A stretch of 50,170 nucleotides of DNA. Source: Akkermansiaceae bacterium UBA6138 (GTDB lineage: Bacteria > Verrucomicrobiota > Verrucomicrobiia > Verrucomicrobiales > DEV007). Position 1 is the first letter of the stretch. Every line of letters starts with the position of its first letter. The translations under genes and the position numbers were made by a program. The notes beneath the pieces are model-generated. The model was given only the letters and a program-made list of their open reading frames with translations. It made no database searches and was not told the DNA's origin. The stretch lies in the NCBI GenBank assembly GCA_002422425.1, contig DIVG01000049.1, positions 36,330 through 86,499 of the forward strand, given 5' to 3'. Positions 26,369 to 34,690 of the stretch are shown here, piece by piece.

Positions 26369-28726
26369 TCACAGCCCCCGCACTGTCAGGCGCGCCGTGA
26401 CGCGGCGTCCCGACTTGCGGTCGAGGGCGGCGACCTCGTGTTCGCCCGGCTCAAGAACGATCCAGCTTTCCGCCCCGTCTTTCTCGATCGCAAGGCTGCT
26501 GCTCGACCACTCGATCTCCTCCCGACCGCTCCCGGCGATCTTCAACGGAAAGCGCGCCCCCTCTCCGGGGAGATCCGGATCGATAAAGGCGACCGTCCCC
26601 TCCAGCGGACTGACGATGCGAAAATCGGGTGCCGCAGCCGCGGTGGCGAGTTCCTCGAGGACCGCGTCGCCCTTGAGCTGATTCGCCTCACTGCGCCACC
26701 AGGTCGCGTAGGTGAGCGGCAGACGCGTGCGCGATTCCGCATCGTAATCCGCCGCCGTAGCAAGGGTGGGGAGACGGCCTTTCACAAACCACTCGCGCCG
26801 CAGCCGGGTTTCCGGCAGGGTTGTTCCCCCGGGAGGGCGTTTTCCGTTGAGACGGTCTATCGTCACCTCGACCGCGCCGATCGGCGTGTCATACCAGCGC
26901 GGTTCGCGCTCGCGATGGAGTCGCACCATGACCTGATGAAAAATCGGAGCTGCCCCCATCGCTCCCGAGACGCGGTTGAGCGGACGATTGTTAAAACGCC
27001 CCACCCAGACGCCGACCGTGAAATCGGGCGTGTAACCCACCGTCCAACTGTCGCGAAAGTCTGTCGAGGTGCCCGTCTTCACCGCGACGCGAAACGGCAG
27101 ATTCAGCGGCGAATTCAGCCCGAACCCCACCGCTCGCGCCCGCGCATCCGCGAGCATATCCGCGATGACCCAGGCACCATCCGGATCGAAGACCTGACCC
27201 GCTTTGGTCGGTGACTCAACCCGCTCAGGTCCGGCGACGAGGCGATAGGGAAGATAAGAGCCGAGCCGCGCGAGGGTGGCATAGCCGTTCGTCAGTTCGA
27301 GCAGCCGCACCTCCGCATTCCCCAGGGTGAGCCCCAGCCCATACTCCGTCGCCTCGGTTGCAAGACTGGTGAAATGGAGATCGTCGCGCAAGCAACGATG
27401 CAGCACAGGAGGACCACCGATCTCGTCGAGCAACTTCACCGCCGGGACATTGAGCGAATTCGCGAGGGCATGACGCAACGGGACAGGCCCTCGAAAACGG
27501 CGGTCAAAGTTGACCGGCTCGTAGGCTCCCGTCGAGGTCACATACTCGATCGGCGTGTCCGCAAGGATGGACGCGGCGGTGGAACCGCGTTGCAGCGCGA
27601 GGAGGTAGGTGAAGGGCTTCAGAGTCGAGCCGGCCGACCTCGGCTGCCACGCGCCGTTGATCTGCCCCGCCGACGAACCGAAGTAGGATCGCGACCCGCT
27701 CAGAGCGAGGACGTCCCCCGTGGCATTGTCGATCACGACAACGGCGGACTGGAGGTCGTTGTCCTCCCCCGCCTGGTGACTGAGCCGCACCAACTCCGCC
27801 GAGACCGTGCACTCGACGAACTGCTGCAAGTCGAGGTCGAGCGTCGTCCGCACCGGAGCCGACCACGCCTCCGCTGCGGCGATGGCCTCGACCTCTTGAT
27901 CCATCGCAAGCTCGATGAAATGGGGAGCATGAAAGACCTGCGTCGGCCCCTCGAGCACCTTGAGATCCTCGATCAGAGCGCTCGCAAACTCGGCTTCGCT
28001 GATGAGCTTTTCCTCCTTCATGCGCCCGAGAATCCAGAGCTGCCGTCTTTTCGCCCCCTCGAAATTCTTCCACGGGTTCAGCCGAGTGGGCTTGTTAGGG
28101 AGTCCGGCGAGGAGAGCGGACTCGGCGATGGAGAGATCACCGAGCGGTTTGCCGAAGTAGCCGCGCACGGCGGCGCGGGCTCCCGTGAACTGATTGCCGT
28201 AGGGCAGCGAATTGAGATAGGCGGTGAGGATGGTCTCCTTATCCGACGTCATCTCCAGACGCCGCGCGCTGAAGGCCTCGATGAACTTGGTCGCGAAGCT
28301 GCGCGTTCGCGGAGGCGAATACAGTTTCACCGTCTGCTGGCTGATCGTCGAGGCACCGGAGACGAATTTGCGGTAGAGGAGGGCGTCGCGCAGCGCCCGC
28401 ATCGTCCCGGGGTAATCGAGGCCGTTGTGCGAGTAAAAGCGGGAATCCTCCGCCGCGATCGTCGCACTGATGAGGTTCTTCGAAAACTCGTCAAAGCCCG
28501 CCGGCTCGTCGGCCCGCAAGTCTCCGTCGAGGAGCCGGCGCACCGGCCTGTCCTCACGATCCAGAAAGAGCAAGCCCCCCGGTGCACGAGTCTCCAGACC
28601 GGGAGGGAGCGGGAAAAGGAAGGGCACGAGGTAGAGGCCGACACCGTAGAGAATCGCGGCGGCGAGGGCAAGTCGGACGACCGGGTGAAAGCGACGGCGG
28701 CCTTGGAGTTGAGAAAGCTTTTTCAA
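26369..28726 (-). CDS. pbpC: Penicillin-binding protein 1C
   Basis: This 785-residue bifunctional peptidoglycan synthase is anchored by one N-terminal helix (LALAAAILYGVGLYLVPF). The glycosyltransferase domain shows AAEDSRFYSHNGLD (catalytic Glu), SGASTISQQTVKL and RRLEMTSDKETILTAYLN. The transpeptidase domain shows AGSTLKPFTYLLAL (SxxK), NSLNVPAVKL (SxN) and VAVKTGTSTDFRDSW (KTG). The C-terminal hundred residues, ending in a beta-rich LEPGEHEVAALD region, fit the BiPBP_C domain that distinguishes PBP1C. The start is TTG at 28726; no ATG or GTG further upstream is in frame. PBP1C genes are often beside a bacterial alpha-2-macroglobulin; here one lies on the same strand about 20 kb away (49238 onward). 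Confidence 0.94.
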   Translation of the reverse strand: MKKLSQLQGRRRFHPVVRLALAAAILYGVGLYLVPFLFPLPPGLETRAPGGLLFLDREDRPVRRLLDGDLRADEPAGFDEFSKNLISATIAAEDSRFYSHNGLDYPGTMRALRDALLYRKFVSGASTISQQTVKLYSPPRTRSFATKFIEAFSARRLEMTSDKETILTAYLNSLPYGNQFTGARAAVRGYFGKPLGDLSIAESALLAGLPNKPTRLNPWKNFEGAKRRQLWILGRMKEEKLISEAEFASALIEDLKVLEGPTQVFHAPHFIELAMDQEVEAIAAAEAWSAPVRTTLDLDLQQFVECTVSAELVRLSHQAGEDNDLQSAVVVIDNATGDVLALSGSRSYFGSSAGQINGAWQPRSAGSTLKPFTYLLALQRGSTAASILADTPIEYVTSTGAYEPVNFDRRFRGPVPLRHALANSLNVPAVKLLDEIGGPPVLHRCLRDDLHFTSLATEATEYGLGLTLGNAEVRLLELTNGYATLARLGSYLPYRLVAGPERVESPTKAGQVFDPDGAWVIADMLADARARAVGFGLNSPLNLPFRVAVKTGTSTDFRDSWTVGYTPDFTVGVWVGRFNNRPLNRVSGAMGAAPIFHQVMVRLHREREPRWYDTPIGAVEVTIDRLNGKRPPGGTTLPETRLRREWFVKGRLPTLATAADYDAESRTRLPLTYATWWRSEANQLKGDAVLEELATAAAAPDFRIVSPLEGTVAFIDPDLPGEGARFPLKIAGSGREEIEWSSSSLAIEKDGAESWIVLEPGEHEVAALDRKSGRRVTARLTVRGL

Positions 28727-28996
28727 GGATCACGAGAAGGCAGTTTTTCCCGGAACCCCGCCCCTTCGCGAGGGGCAGGCGCGGGATCCTTTTATCATAC
28801 CCATGGACGAACACCCCAGCGAGATTATTCGCGGCCAACACAGGAGGGCCGGAACCCGCTGGCCTGTTTCCATTCACTTAATCGTCCAGCCTGCGGTCGC
28901 AAAAAGACGACAATGATCGAGTCAACGAACCGTTCCCCCTGCCATCATACAGAAGCGCCGAACAGACCCGGGGGGTTAACGCCGGAATCCGGCGAC

Positions 28997-31900
28997 TCAG
29001 AACTTCGTGTGAACGCCGAAAATCGCGAGCCACTGCTCGCTGATTCCGCTTTCGATAGCGTTTATTTCCGCCGAAAACACGGACATGTCAGTCAGATTAT
29101 AAGCGATCCCTACCCCCGCCGAAAAACGCCTTCCCGGTGCGGAGAGCCCTTTATTGTCATAAGAAAATCCCGGCGCAGCCAGCGGCGTCGCCGACATTTC
29201 CCGCGCGGTCTCAAATTCAATGATTCCAGACACATTACCGTAAACCGCGAGCTGATTCCCGGACCGCGTTTCCACCGCCTCGTGGAACCGAACCCCCAAC
29301 ATTGCCTGCTGACTCAACGCCGTTTGCCGGTAGTAATGATTGCCCCAGGTAACGTCATCTTCTGAAAAAGCCCCGCGGGTATGTCGGTCCATGTGAAAGG
29401 CGGTATAGAAATTTACACGCCCCTGATGAACAAAACCCATCTCAAACGCGCCCCCGTAGGCGTAGGCATCAAAATCCCCTGACACAGGCTCGCCCAAGGC
29501 GAACCGATCCTGACTGCCTGTCTCGTAACTGGCCGAAGAAAGCCCCTGGAGGTAAAGGTTTTTGCCGAAAAACCGGGAGAGCGCGACAGAGAGATTCGAT
29601 TGATTGACGTGTCCCTTTGAAAAGCGATCCGGCACCGCATAGTCTATCTGCCCGTGATCAAACATCCAGGACAAGTCGAAATCATTGTCGAATTTGTATC
29701 CGGAACCAAAAGCCACCCCCGCGTAATTCCACCGGCTTGAGGCCGCGTCGTAATCATGCAAAGAGGGGCTCTCGTAGCCCCCTTCGTGGGCTCCGCGCCA
29801 GCCGGTGCCGCTGACCCAGAACGAACTCGTTGGATGGGAGACGTCGTCCCGGAAATCGTCAGGTCTGCGGTCCACAAATCGGCGATGTTGAGCCATCGCT
29901 TCGATTTTGTGTCGCGAACGGCTTTCCAGGGCAATGCTTTGCGCCTGGGTGATCGCCTCACCGGTCAAAGAATCAAGGGCCCGGCGGTATTCCGTTTCGT
30001 CCGCTATGTGGAAGAGGGCGGAGGCGATTGGCTCAAAGCTTGGCATGCCCTGTGTCTGAATATCGTTCACCATCGACGAATAATTAGACTGGTTATTCGA
30101 AAGCCCGTCAGGAGAGTAATTGACGTCGTATTCGAGAAGAAGGTCGTCGCTGACCGATTGAGGAGCAAAATCGAATTCGCTCTGAGGAAGCGGACTTTCA
30201 TCGTCAATTCTCAGCTCAGGCTTGAAAACGATGGTCCTTGAAGGCGTCCCCGATGTGAAAGTGTGATAAATCTGAATGCCTTGATCCGTGATGCTATCGG
30301 CTTTGAGCAGCCTGATCGAAAAGGCTCCGGGCTTCGCCGCGCCGCTGGACGGTGCCAGCGTGACAAAACCATTCAGCGTAGCAGTTCCCGTGACGTGGAA
30401 CAAATCCGCGTAGTCAACAAGCGAGCCACCCGTCGTGAAGTTGACATTAGCGAGCAGATGCCCGCTTGCGCCCTGAACAAAATCCCCCTCCAGGCGGGTG
30501 CTCCCGTAGTGAGGAATCTCACGGACACTGTCACCGGGCAGCAGTTCGTTCATGATGGACCCGAGGCCCCCGATGGAGAGAAAGGCGTTGTTCGTGAACG
30601 TGCCACCGCCGAGGCCGATGAGGGTTCCAGCATCATAGAGTGCCCCGCTCTCATTGAGGAAATTGTTCACGCCGTCACCTAACGCCACCGAACCGAGAAT
30701 ATAGGCACCGTTGCGATTGATGATGTTGTCGTTCCCCGAAGTCCCGGTAATGACGGTGTCGAGGACGCCGCCAGCGGTCTGAATCCGGGCCTCATCGTTC
30801 GGATCAAGGTCGCCGTCGTTAAGAATCTCGTTGTTCACACCCCCAAGCAGGGCGATTGCCGCACCACCCGCGCCCCCCTCAATGAGACCGCCATTCCCAA
30901 CCGTAAGATCTCCCTCGGTCTCGCCGCTACTTTCAAGGGTCAAGGCAGTGGCCCCGTCTTCCGTCGCAATAATTGAACTGCGGTTAAGAGCCGCAACATT
31001 GCCGGCGGCGGCGGCGGCGCGGGATGAGAGTAAGACAACGCTGCCGGAGGTAGAGCCAAGAATGTATCCACCGGTGTTGTCGAAGCTGATATTACCGGCC
31101 GAACCATTCAGGCTCAGACTGAGGCCCTCGATCACCGGCCCGCCGCTGCGGCTGGAGGAAATCACCTCGCTCCCCCGATTATCGATCATCACGTTACCGG
31201 CGTCACCGCCGACGCCACTTGCGCTACTCAAAGCGCGAATCGCGTAGGCAGCGGCCTCGTTATCGAGCAGGAGGGAGGAGTTCCGGTTAGTCACCTGGAC
31301 CGAGTCCGCACTGCCGTTGGTCGAAGAGCTCTCCGCCAGAATGCCTGAGGCGTTCTCACCGCTCACATACAAAAAGGACTCCGAGGTATCAACTGAAACG
31401 GCTCCGGCACTGGCGGGGTCGATTCCAGCCATGGCAAGGCTGCGGCTCGCCGCCACCACGCCGTGTGCTTCTCTGCCGTAGGTCTCAAGATAGCCGCTGC
31501 TGACTAGATTGACGGCTCCGGCACTCGCCCCGGAGCCGAAGCTCAAGCCAAGCATTCCTACCGAATAGTCTCCAACGGTCCGCAAAGCGCCCTCATTCTG
31601 CAAGGTTACGGAACCGCCGGCGCCCGTCTGCGTTCCGCCGGGGGCCCCGTTGCGGTAAACAAGATTTGGATTGTAGCTTTCAAGGCCGTGCACCCCGCCC
31701 ATGCTAATCCCGAGAATGGCGCTGGACGAAATCCCGGACGTCTCGGCGATGGCCGAGTTGGAGACGAAGACGCTTCCCCCGCTGCCGCCGGAATTTGAGG
31801 CCAGTCCCGACACCTCGGAGGCAAGCCCGGCCTGCCCGGAAGCCCCTTCCTCCCAAGTGAGGATACGATCAAATTCGATTATGATGAGATCCGTGGAACT

Positions 31901-34330
31901 AGAGAGACTGCCCCCTGCTCCACCCGTGCCGGCGAGGCCGGCGAGGCCGCCGAGGCCGCCCTGACCACCGATTGCCCCCAGGCTTTCCGCGAGAATCGCA
32001 TTCGCATAAGCTTCTCCACTGGTCCGCAGCACTTGTGCGTTTTCGACATGGACGCTGCCGCCACTCCCGCCATCACCACCATCACCACCGTCACCACCGT
32101 TGCCGCCATTAGCACCAGCTCCGGATAAAGCGGCGATCCCGTCGTAACCTACAGCCCCGAAACCCGCTATGGGACGCACCGTGCCTGGCAACCCACCGGT
32201 GCCTCCGCTACCGCCCGTCCCACCGATGCCACCCACACCGCCCAAGCCGCCTAGGCTCGCGGCATGAATCGCCGTCGAAACGGTCAACATCGCCCCCGTC
32301 CCGTTATTTCGAACAACCACTGATCCACCACTCCCACCGCGCCCTCCAAGACCGCCGTTACCTCCGGTAAATCCATTGCCGCCGTTACCTCCGTTGGAAA
32401 CAACCCCGTCGATCCCCGCAATACTCGACCTGTCACCCTGACCGCCCGTGCCACCCTGTCCGCCCTGTCCACCCTGTCCACCCTGTCCACCCTGGCCGCC
32501 CTGGCTAATGATCACGAGCCCGTTCTGAGCAAGCATGTCCGTAATGGCAGTGTTAACCTCGATGGCACCTCCGAGACCACCCATCCCTCCGGCAGCGCCG
32601 CCCTGGCCAAGTCCGCCAAGGCCCCCGCCGGCACCGGGTTGCGACCCATCCCCAAGCAGCACGCCGTTAAGGGTTCGGCCTTCTCCGCCTTGCCCGCCTT
32701 GCCCGCCTTGCCCGCCTTGACCGCCCTGGCCGCCCTGGCCACCGACGCCGCGCACATCTAGACCGGTAATCGCAAAAACCGTCGCCATTTCAAAGTCAAT
32801 TAAGGTCCCCCCGCCATCGCCACCCGATCCCCCGACACCGGCGTAGCCCCCGATACCGCCGAGGCCCCCACTGTTCGCGGCCGCCGTCTCCATGGCCGGG
32901 AGAAGACTGTTCGACTCAACTTTAGCGGCCGCGTTGCCGCCCTGACCGCCCTGACCGCCCTGACCGCCCTGGCCGCCTTGACCCCCCAGGCCGCCCTGGG
33001 TCAGCGTTTTCAGAATGACACCCGCCTGACCTCCTGCGCCTTGAACGTCCATGGTTATACCGCCGCCACTGCCACCCGTCTGCCCGGCTCCGGCGGTTCC
33101 ACCGATGGCACCGGCCCCTCCGATTCCACCGATAATACCGAAGGAACTCGAAGTCGGAATCACGAGCGGCGGAAAGATGACCGCATTTAACCTCGGAACG
33201 GTTCCCGTTGTCGCCTCGCCACCCATACCACCGGAGCCTCCCATTCCGCCAGGTCCAGCCTGACCGGCGTTCCCCCCGATGGTAGTAAGGTCGAAAACCA
33301 CGTCACCTTCCCCGAACGTGAATAGATCGAGAACCCCGCTTGAGTATGCCAGCGCATTGCCATGCGCCCCCGCGTTTCCTGAAACACCCGGTGAGACCCC
33401 TGCATTTGCCTGCTGGGAGGAAAAAGTCACTTCACCGAGAGACGCCAACTGGATCGTAACCTCATCGCCAACGACAATTACATTATTCTCGGCGGTAAGA
33501 ACGGCACCGCCGTTAATTCGATATTGAGCCTCAACAGATTCGGTGTTGTCCGCTATCTCACTAAAGGTGAAATCAGGCAAAGGCCCAGCCCCGGAAGAGA
33601 TCGCTAGGGAGAAATCACGAGCGTCCCCGTCGGCACCCTGAACCGACATCCCCGGCTTCGCGTCCGCGGGAACATCCGGGTCGCTAAGGTCAGGGGTGAC
33701 GATCGCCGCCGTGAGTCCAAGATCTGCATTATTGATCCGATCGACAATACTTTGCAAAGTTGCCCCGCCGGAGGTTCCCGGATTCATCGGATCGTCGAAA
33801 ACCAACACCGTTTCCACGCCGTCCTGACCGACTATTGTGAAAGTAAAGGAATTACCAGCATTGACCAACTCGGTGGGATCCTCCGGCCCGAGAGCAGTCG
33901 TAATGATTCGGGTCTCGTTAACACCGGCCAACTGAATCACCTCGACCGTAAAATCCGTTATCGTCGAGGCACCGGGATCATATTCAACGGCCACCGCCCG
34001 TTCGGCATTCGAACTCGCCCACGTCGTGAAAAAACCGCTATCCGGCGCGTTGTAGCCGTTTGTCGCCGCCACGGTGTCAAATTCTCCGAATTTGTAAAAC
34101 CGAACAACTGCCAGGCCCCAGGTCATCGAACCGGACCGCGCCCGATAATACCCGGCGCGGCCCCCGAGACCGTCCAGTCCCTTGCCCGGGACCGTAGATA
34201 TATCCGCTGCCGGATCGATCGTCGCGAACTCGTAGTGAAGAGGCGGAATCCCCTGAGCCCGAGCACGGGAAGAAAGGCCACAGAAGGCCAGGAAAAGTAC
34301 GAACACAGCAGTGGAAAACGTCTTTCTCAT
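28997..34330 (-). CDS. Giant glycine-rich autotransporter
   Basis: The 1777-residue protein is a type Va secreted surface protein. It starts with a signal peptide (TAVFVLFLAFCGLSS, cleaved near RARAQG at residue 26). A region of about 320 residues is followed by a glycine-rich passenger (about 355-808) with many GGxGGx triplets, including three nearly pure GGQ arrays. A repetitive beta-rich segment follows (about 810-1480) with recurring A(I/L)LxxS-like strands typical of a beta helix. The C-terminal 275 residues (from TSSFWVSGTGW near 1500) form an autotransporter barrel with alternating aromatic strands and a terminal Phe (GVHTKF). It probably acts in adhesion or as a surface layer; the ligand is unknown. 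It is monocistronic with a 360-base upstream gap and no ribosome binding site (aaattca ATG). Confidence 0.9.
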   Translation of the reverse strand: MRKTFSTAVFVLFLAFCGLSSRARAQGIPPLHYEFATIDPAADISTVPGKGLDGLGGRAGYYRARSGSMTWGLAVVRFYKFGEFDTVAATNGYNAPDSGFFTTWASSNAERAVAVEYDPGASTITDFTVEVIQLAGVNETRIITTALGPEDPTELVNAGNSFTFTIVGQDGVETVLVFDDPMNPGTSGGATLQSIVDRINNADLGLTAAIVTPDLSDPDVPADAKPGMSVQGADGDARDFSLAISSGAGPLPDFTFSEIADNTESVEAQYRINGGAVLTAENNVIVVGDEVTIQLASLGEVTFSSQQANAGVSPGVSGNAGAHGNALAYSSGVLDLFTFGEGDVVFDLTTIGGNAGQAGPGGMGGSGGMGGEATTGTVPRLNAVIFPPLVIPTSSSFGIIGGIGGAGAIGGTAGAGQTGGSGGGITMDVQGAGGQAGVILKTLTQGGLGGQGGQGGQGGQGGQGGNAAAKVESNSLLPAMETAAANSGGLGGIGGYAGVGGSGGDGGGTLIDFEMATVFAITGLDVRGVGGQGGQGGQGGQGGQGGQGGEGRTLNGVLLGDGSQPGAGGGLGGLGQGGAAGGMGGLGGAIEVNTAITDMLAQNGLVIISQGGQGGQGGQGGQGGQGGTGGQGDRSSIAGIDGVVSNGGNGGNGFTGGNGGLGGRGGSGGSVVVRNNGTGAMLTVSTAIHAASLGGLGGVGGIGGTGGSGGTGGLPGTVRPIAGFGAVGYDGIAALSGAGANGGNGGDGGDGGDGGSGGSVHVENAQVLRTSGEAYANAILAESLGAIGGQGGLGGLAGLAGTGGAGGSLSSSTDLIIIEFDRILTWEEGASGQAGLASEVSGLASNSGGSGGSVFVSNSAIAETSGISSSAILGISMGGVHGLESYNPNLVYRNGAPGGTQTGAGGSVTLQNEGALRTVGDYSVGMLGLSFGSGASAGAVNLVSSGYLETYGREAHGVVAASRSLAMAGIDPASAGAVSVDTSESFLYVSGENASGILAESSSTNGSADSVQVTNRNSSLLLDNEAAAYAIRALSSASGVGGDAGNVMIDNRGSEVISSSRSGGPVIEGLSLSLNGSAGNISFDNTGGYILGSTSGSVVLLSSRAAAAAGNVAALNRSSIIATEDGATALTLESSGETEGDLTVGNGGLIEGGAGGAAIALLGGVNNEILNDGDLDPNDEARIQTAGGVLDTVITGTSGNDNIINRNGAYILGSVALGDGVNNFLNESGALYDAGTLIGLGGGTFTNNAFLSIGGLGSIMNELLPGDSVREIPHYGSTRLEGDFVQGASGHLLANVNFTTGGSLVDYADLFHVTGTATLNGFVTLAPSSGAAKPGAFSIRLLKADSITDQGIQIYHTFTSGTPSRTIVFKPELRIDDESPLPQSEFDFAPQSVSDDLLLEYDVNYSPDGLSNNQSNYSSMVNDIQTQGMPSFEPIASALFHIADETEYRRALDSLTGEAITQAQSIALESRSRHKIEAMAQHRRFVDRRPDDFRDDVSHPTSSFWVSGTGWRGAHEGGYESPSLHDYDAASSRWNYAGVAFGSGYKFDNDFDLSWMFDHGQIDYAVPDRFSKGHVNQSNLSVALSRFFGKNLYLQGLSSASYETGSQDRFALGEPVSGDFDAYAYGGAFEMGFVHQGRVNFYTAFHMDRHTRGAFSEDDVTWGNHYYRQTALSQQAMLGVRFHEAVETRSGNQLAVYGNVSGIIEFETAREMSATPLAAPGFSYDNKGLSAPGRRFSAGVGIAYNLTDMSVFSAEINAIESGISEQWLAIFGVHTKF
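32433..32504 (-). repeat. GGQ array 3 (9-bp unit, codons GGA CAG GGT)
   Basis: Near-perfect tandem copies of a 9-base unit, read on the plus strand as ccaccctgt, encode a Gly-Gln-Gly triplet run (about residues 610-632 of the autotransporter). The units are almost identical at synonymous sites, with GGT as the usual third codon, unlike the other two arrays of the same protein. Confidence 0.85.
32684..32742 (-). repeat. GGQ array 2 (9-bp unit, codons GGG CAA GGC)
   Basis: Tandem 9-base units, read on the plus strand as ccgccttgc, encode the same Gly-Gln-Gly run (about residues 529-549) but use CAA for Gln. At its left-encoded side the array grades into CAG-using copies. Confidence 0.85.
32937..33000 (-). 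repeat. GGQ array 1 (9-bp unit, codons GGT CAG GGC)
   Basis: Tandem 9-base units, read on the plus strand as ccgccctga, encode the Gly-Gln-Gly run (about residues 443-465). Gln is CAG and the Gly codons are GGT and GGC, a different synonymous signature from arrays 2 and 3. Confidence 0.85.
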
Positions 34331-34690
34331 TGAATTTACTTAATTTATATTAAAACTCAATGATTTTTATATAGATTGACCTTCCAGTTATTGACCTTTA
34401 GTGCAATTTAATACCCTGTCAAGTGGCTAAAAAGGCATGGCAACAGGCATGGCGATACATCGGGGAATCAGCTCCAGCCATTTATTCGGCCTCGGGGTGC
34501 CGGTCGTGAGCGAACGAGGGGCATAAGGCTGGCGGGTGGGTCCGCAGGCAGCGGCGTGTTCCGCTAAAAGTTTGCCGGGAAGATTCGCGACGACTCGCCG
34601 ATGCGCCGCAAAGTCGCGGCTTCGCAAAGCACTCTATCCCCGCGGTTTTCCCATTGCCTGATCCCCCCGTTCCGTCGTTAATTACGGGTC
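34331..34690. other. Intergenic region upstream of the autotransporter and SpmAB-like genes
   Basis: This 360-base gap lies between two divergent genes. The 100 bases next to the autotransporter start are AT-rich. They hold TATATAAAA-like stretches, a direct repeat (next feature) and an isolated TTGACA on the minus strand (34422-34417) without a good -10 box. The rest (about 34430-34640) is GC-rich. A 66-codon open frame on the minus strand there has no recognisable domain and is not called as a gene. I see no RNA gene or hairpin terminator in it. Confidence 0.5.
34375..34398 (-). repeat. Direct repeat ATTGACCTT, 15-base period
   Basis: Two identical nonamers, at 34375-34383 and 34390-34398 (AAGGTCAAT on the autotransporter's strand), stand 45-68 bases upstream of the autotransporter start. 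Their spacing and location suit a pair of activator or repressor half-sites. Confidence 0.45.

Noticed and set aside
28980..28994. Palindrome CGCCGGAATCCGGCG just after the autotransporter stop
   Set aside because: The loop would be too small and no T-run follows, so I do not call it a terminator.
27374..29365. Plus-strand open frame of 663 codons
   Set aside because: It is antisense to pbpC, which has all catalytic motifs. The translation is low-complexity Arg/Glu/Val without a domain.
32433..33000. Tandem repeats as a possible CRISPR or VNTR outside genes
   Set aside because: The repeats are 9-base units in frame within the autotransporter gene, without spacers.
34427..34627. Minus-strand 66-codon frame in the autotransporter/SpmAB gap
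   Set aside because: Arg/Pro-rich translation with no domain and no start context; it could be a decayed element, but nothing supports a gene.
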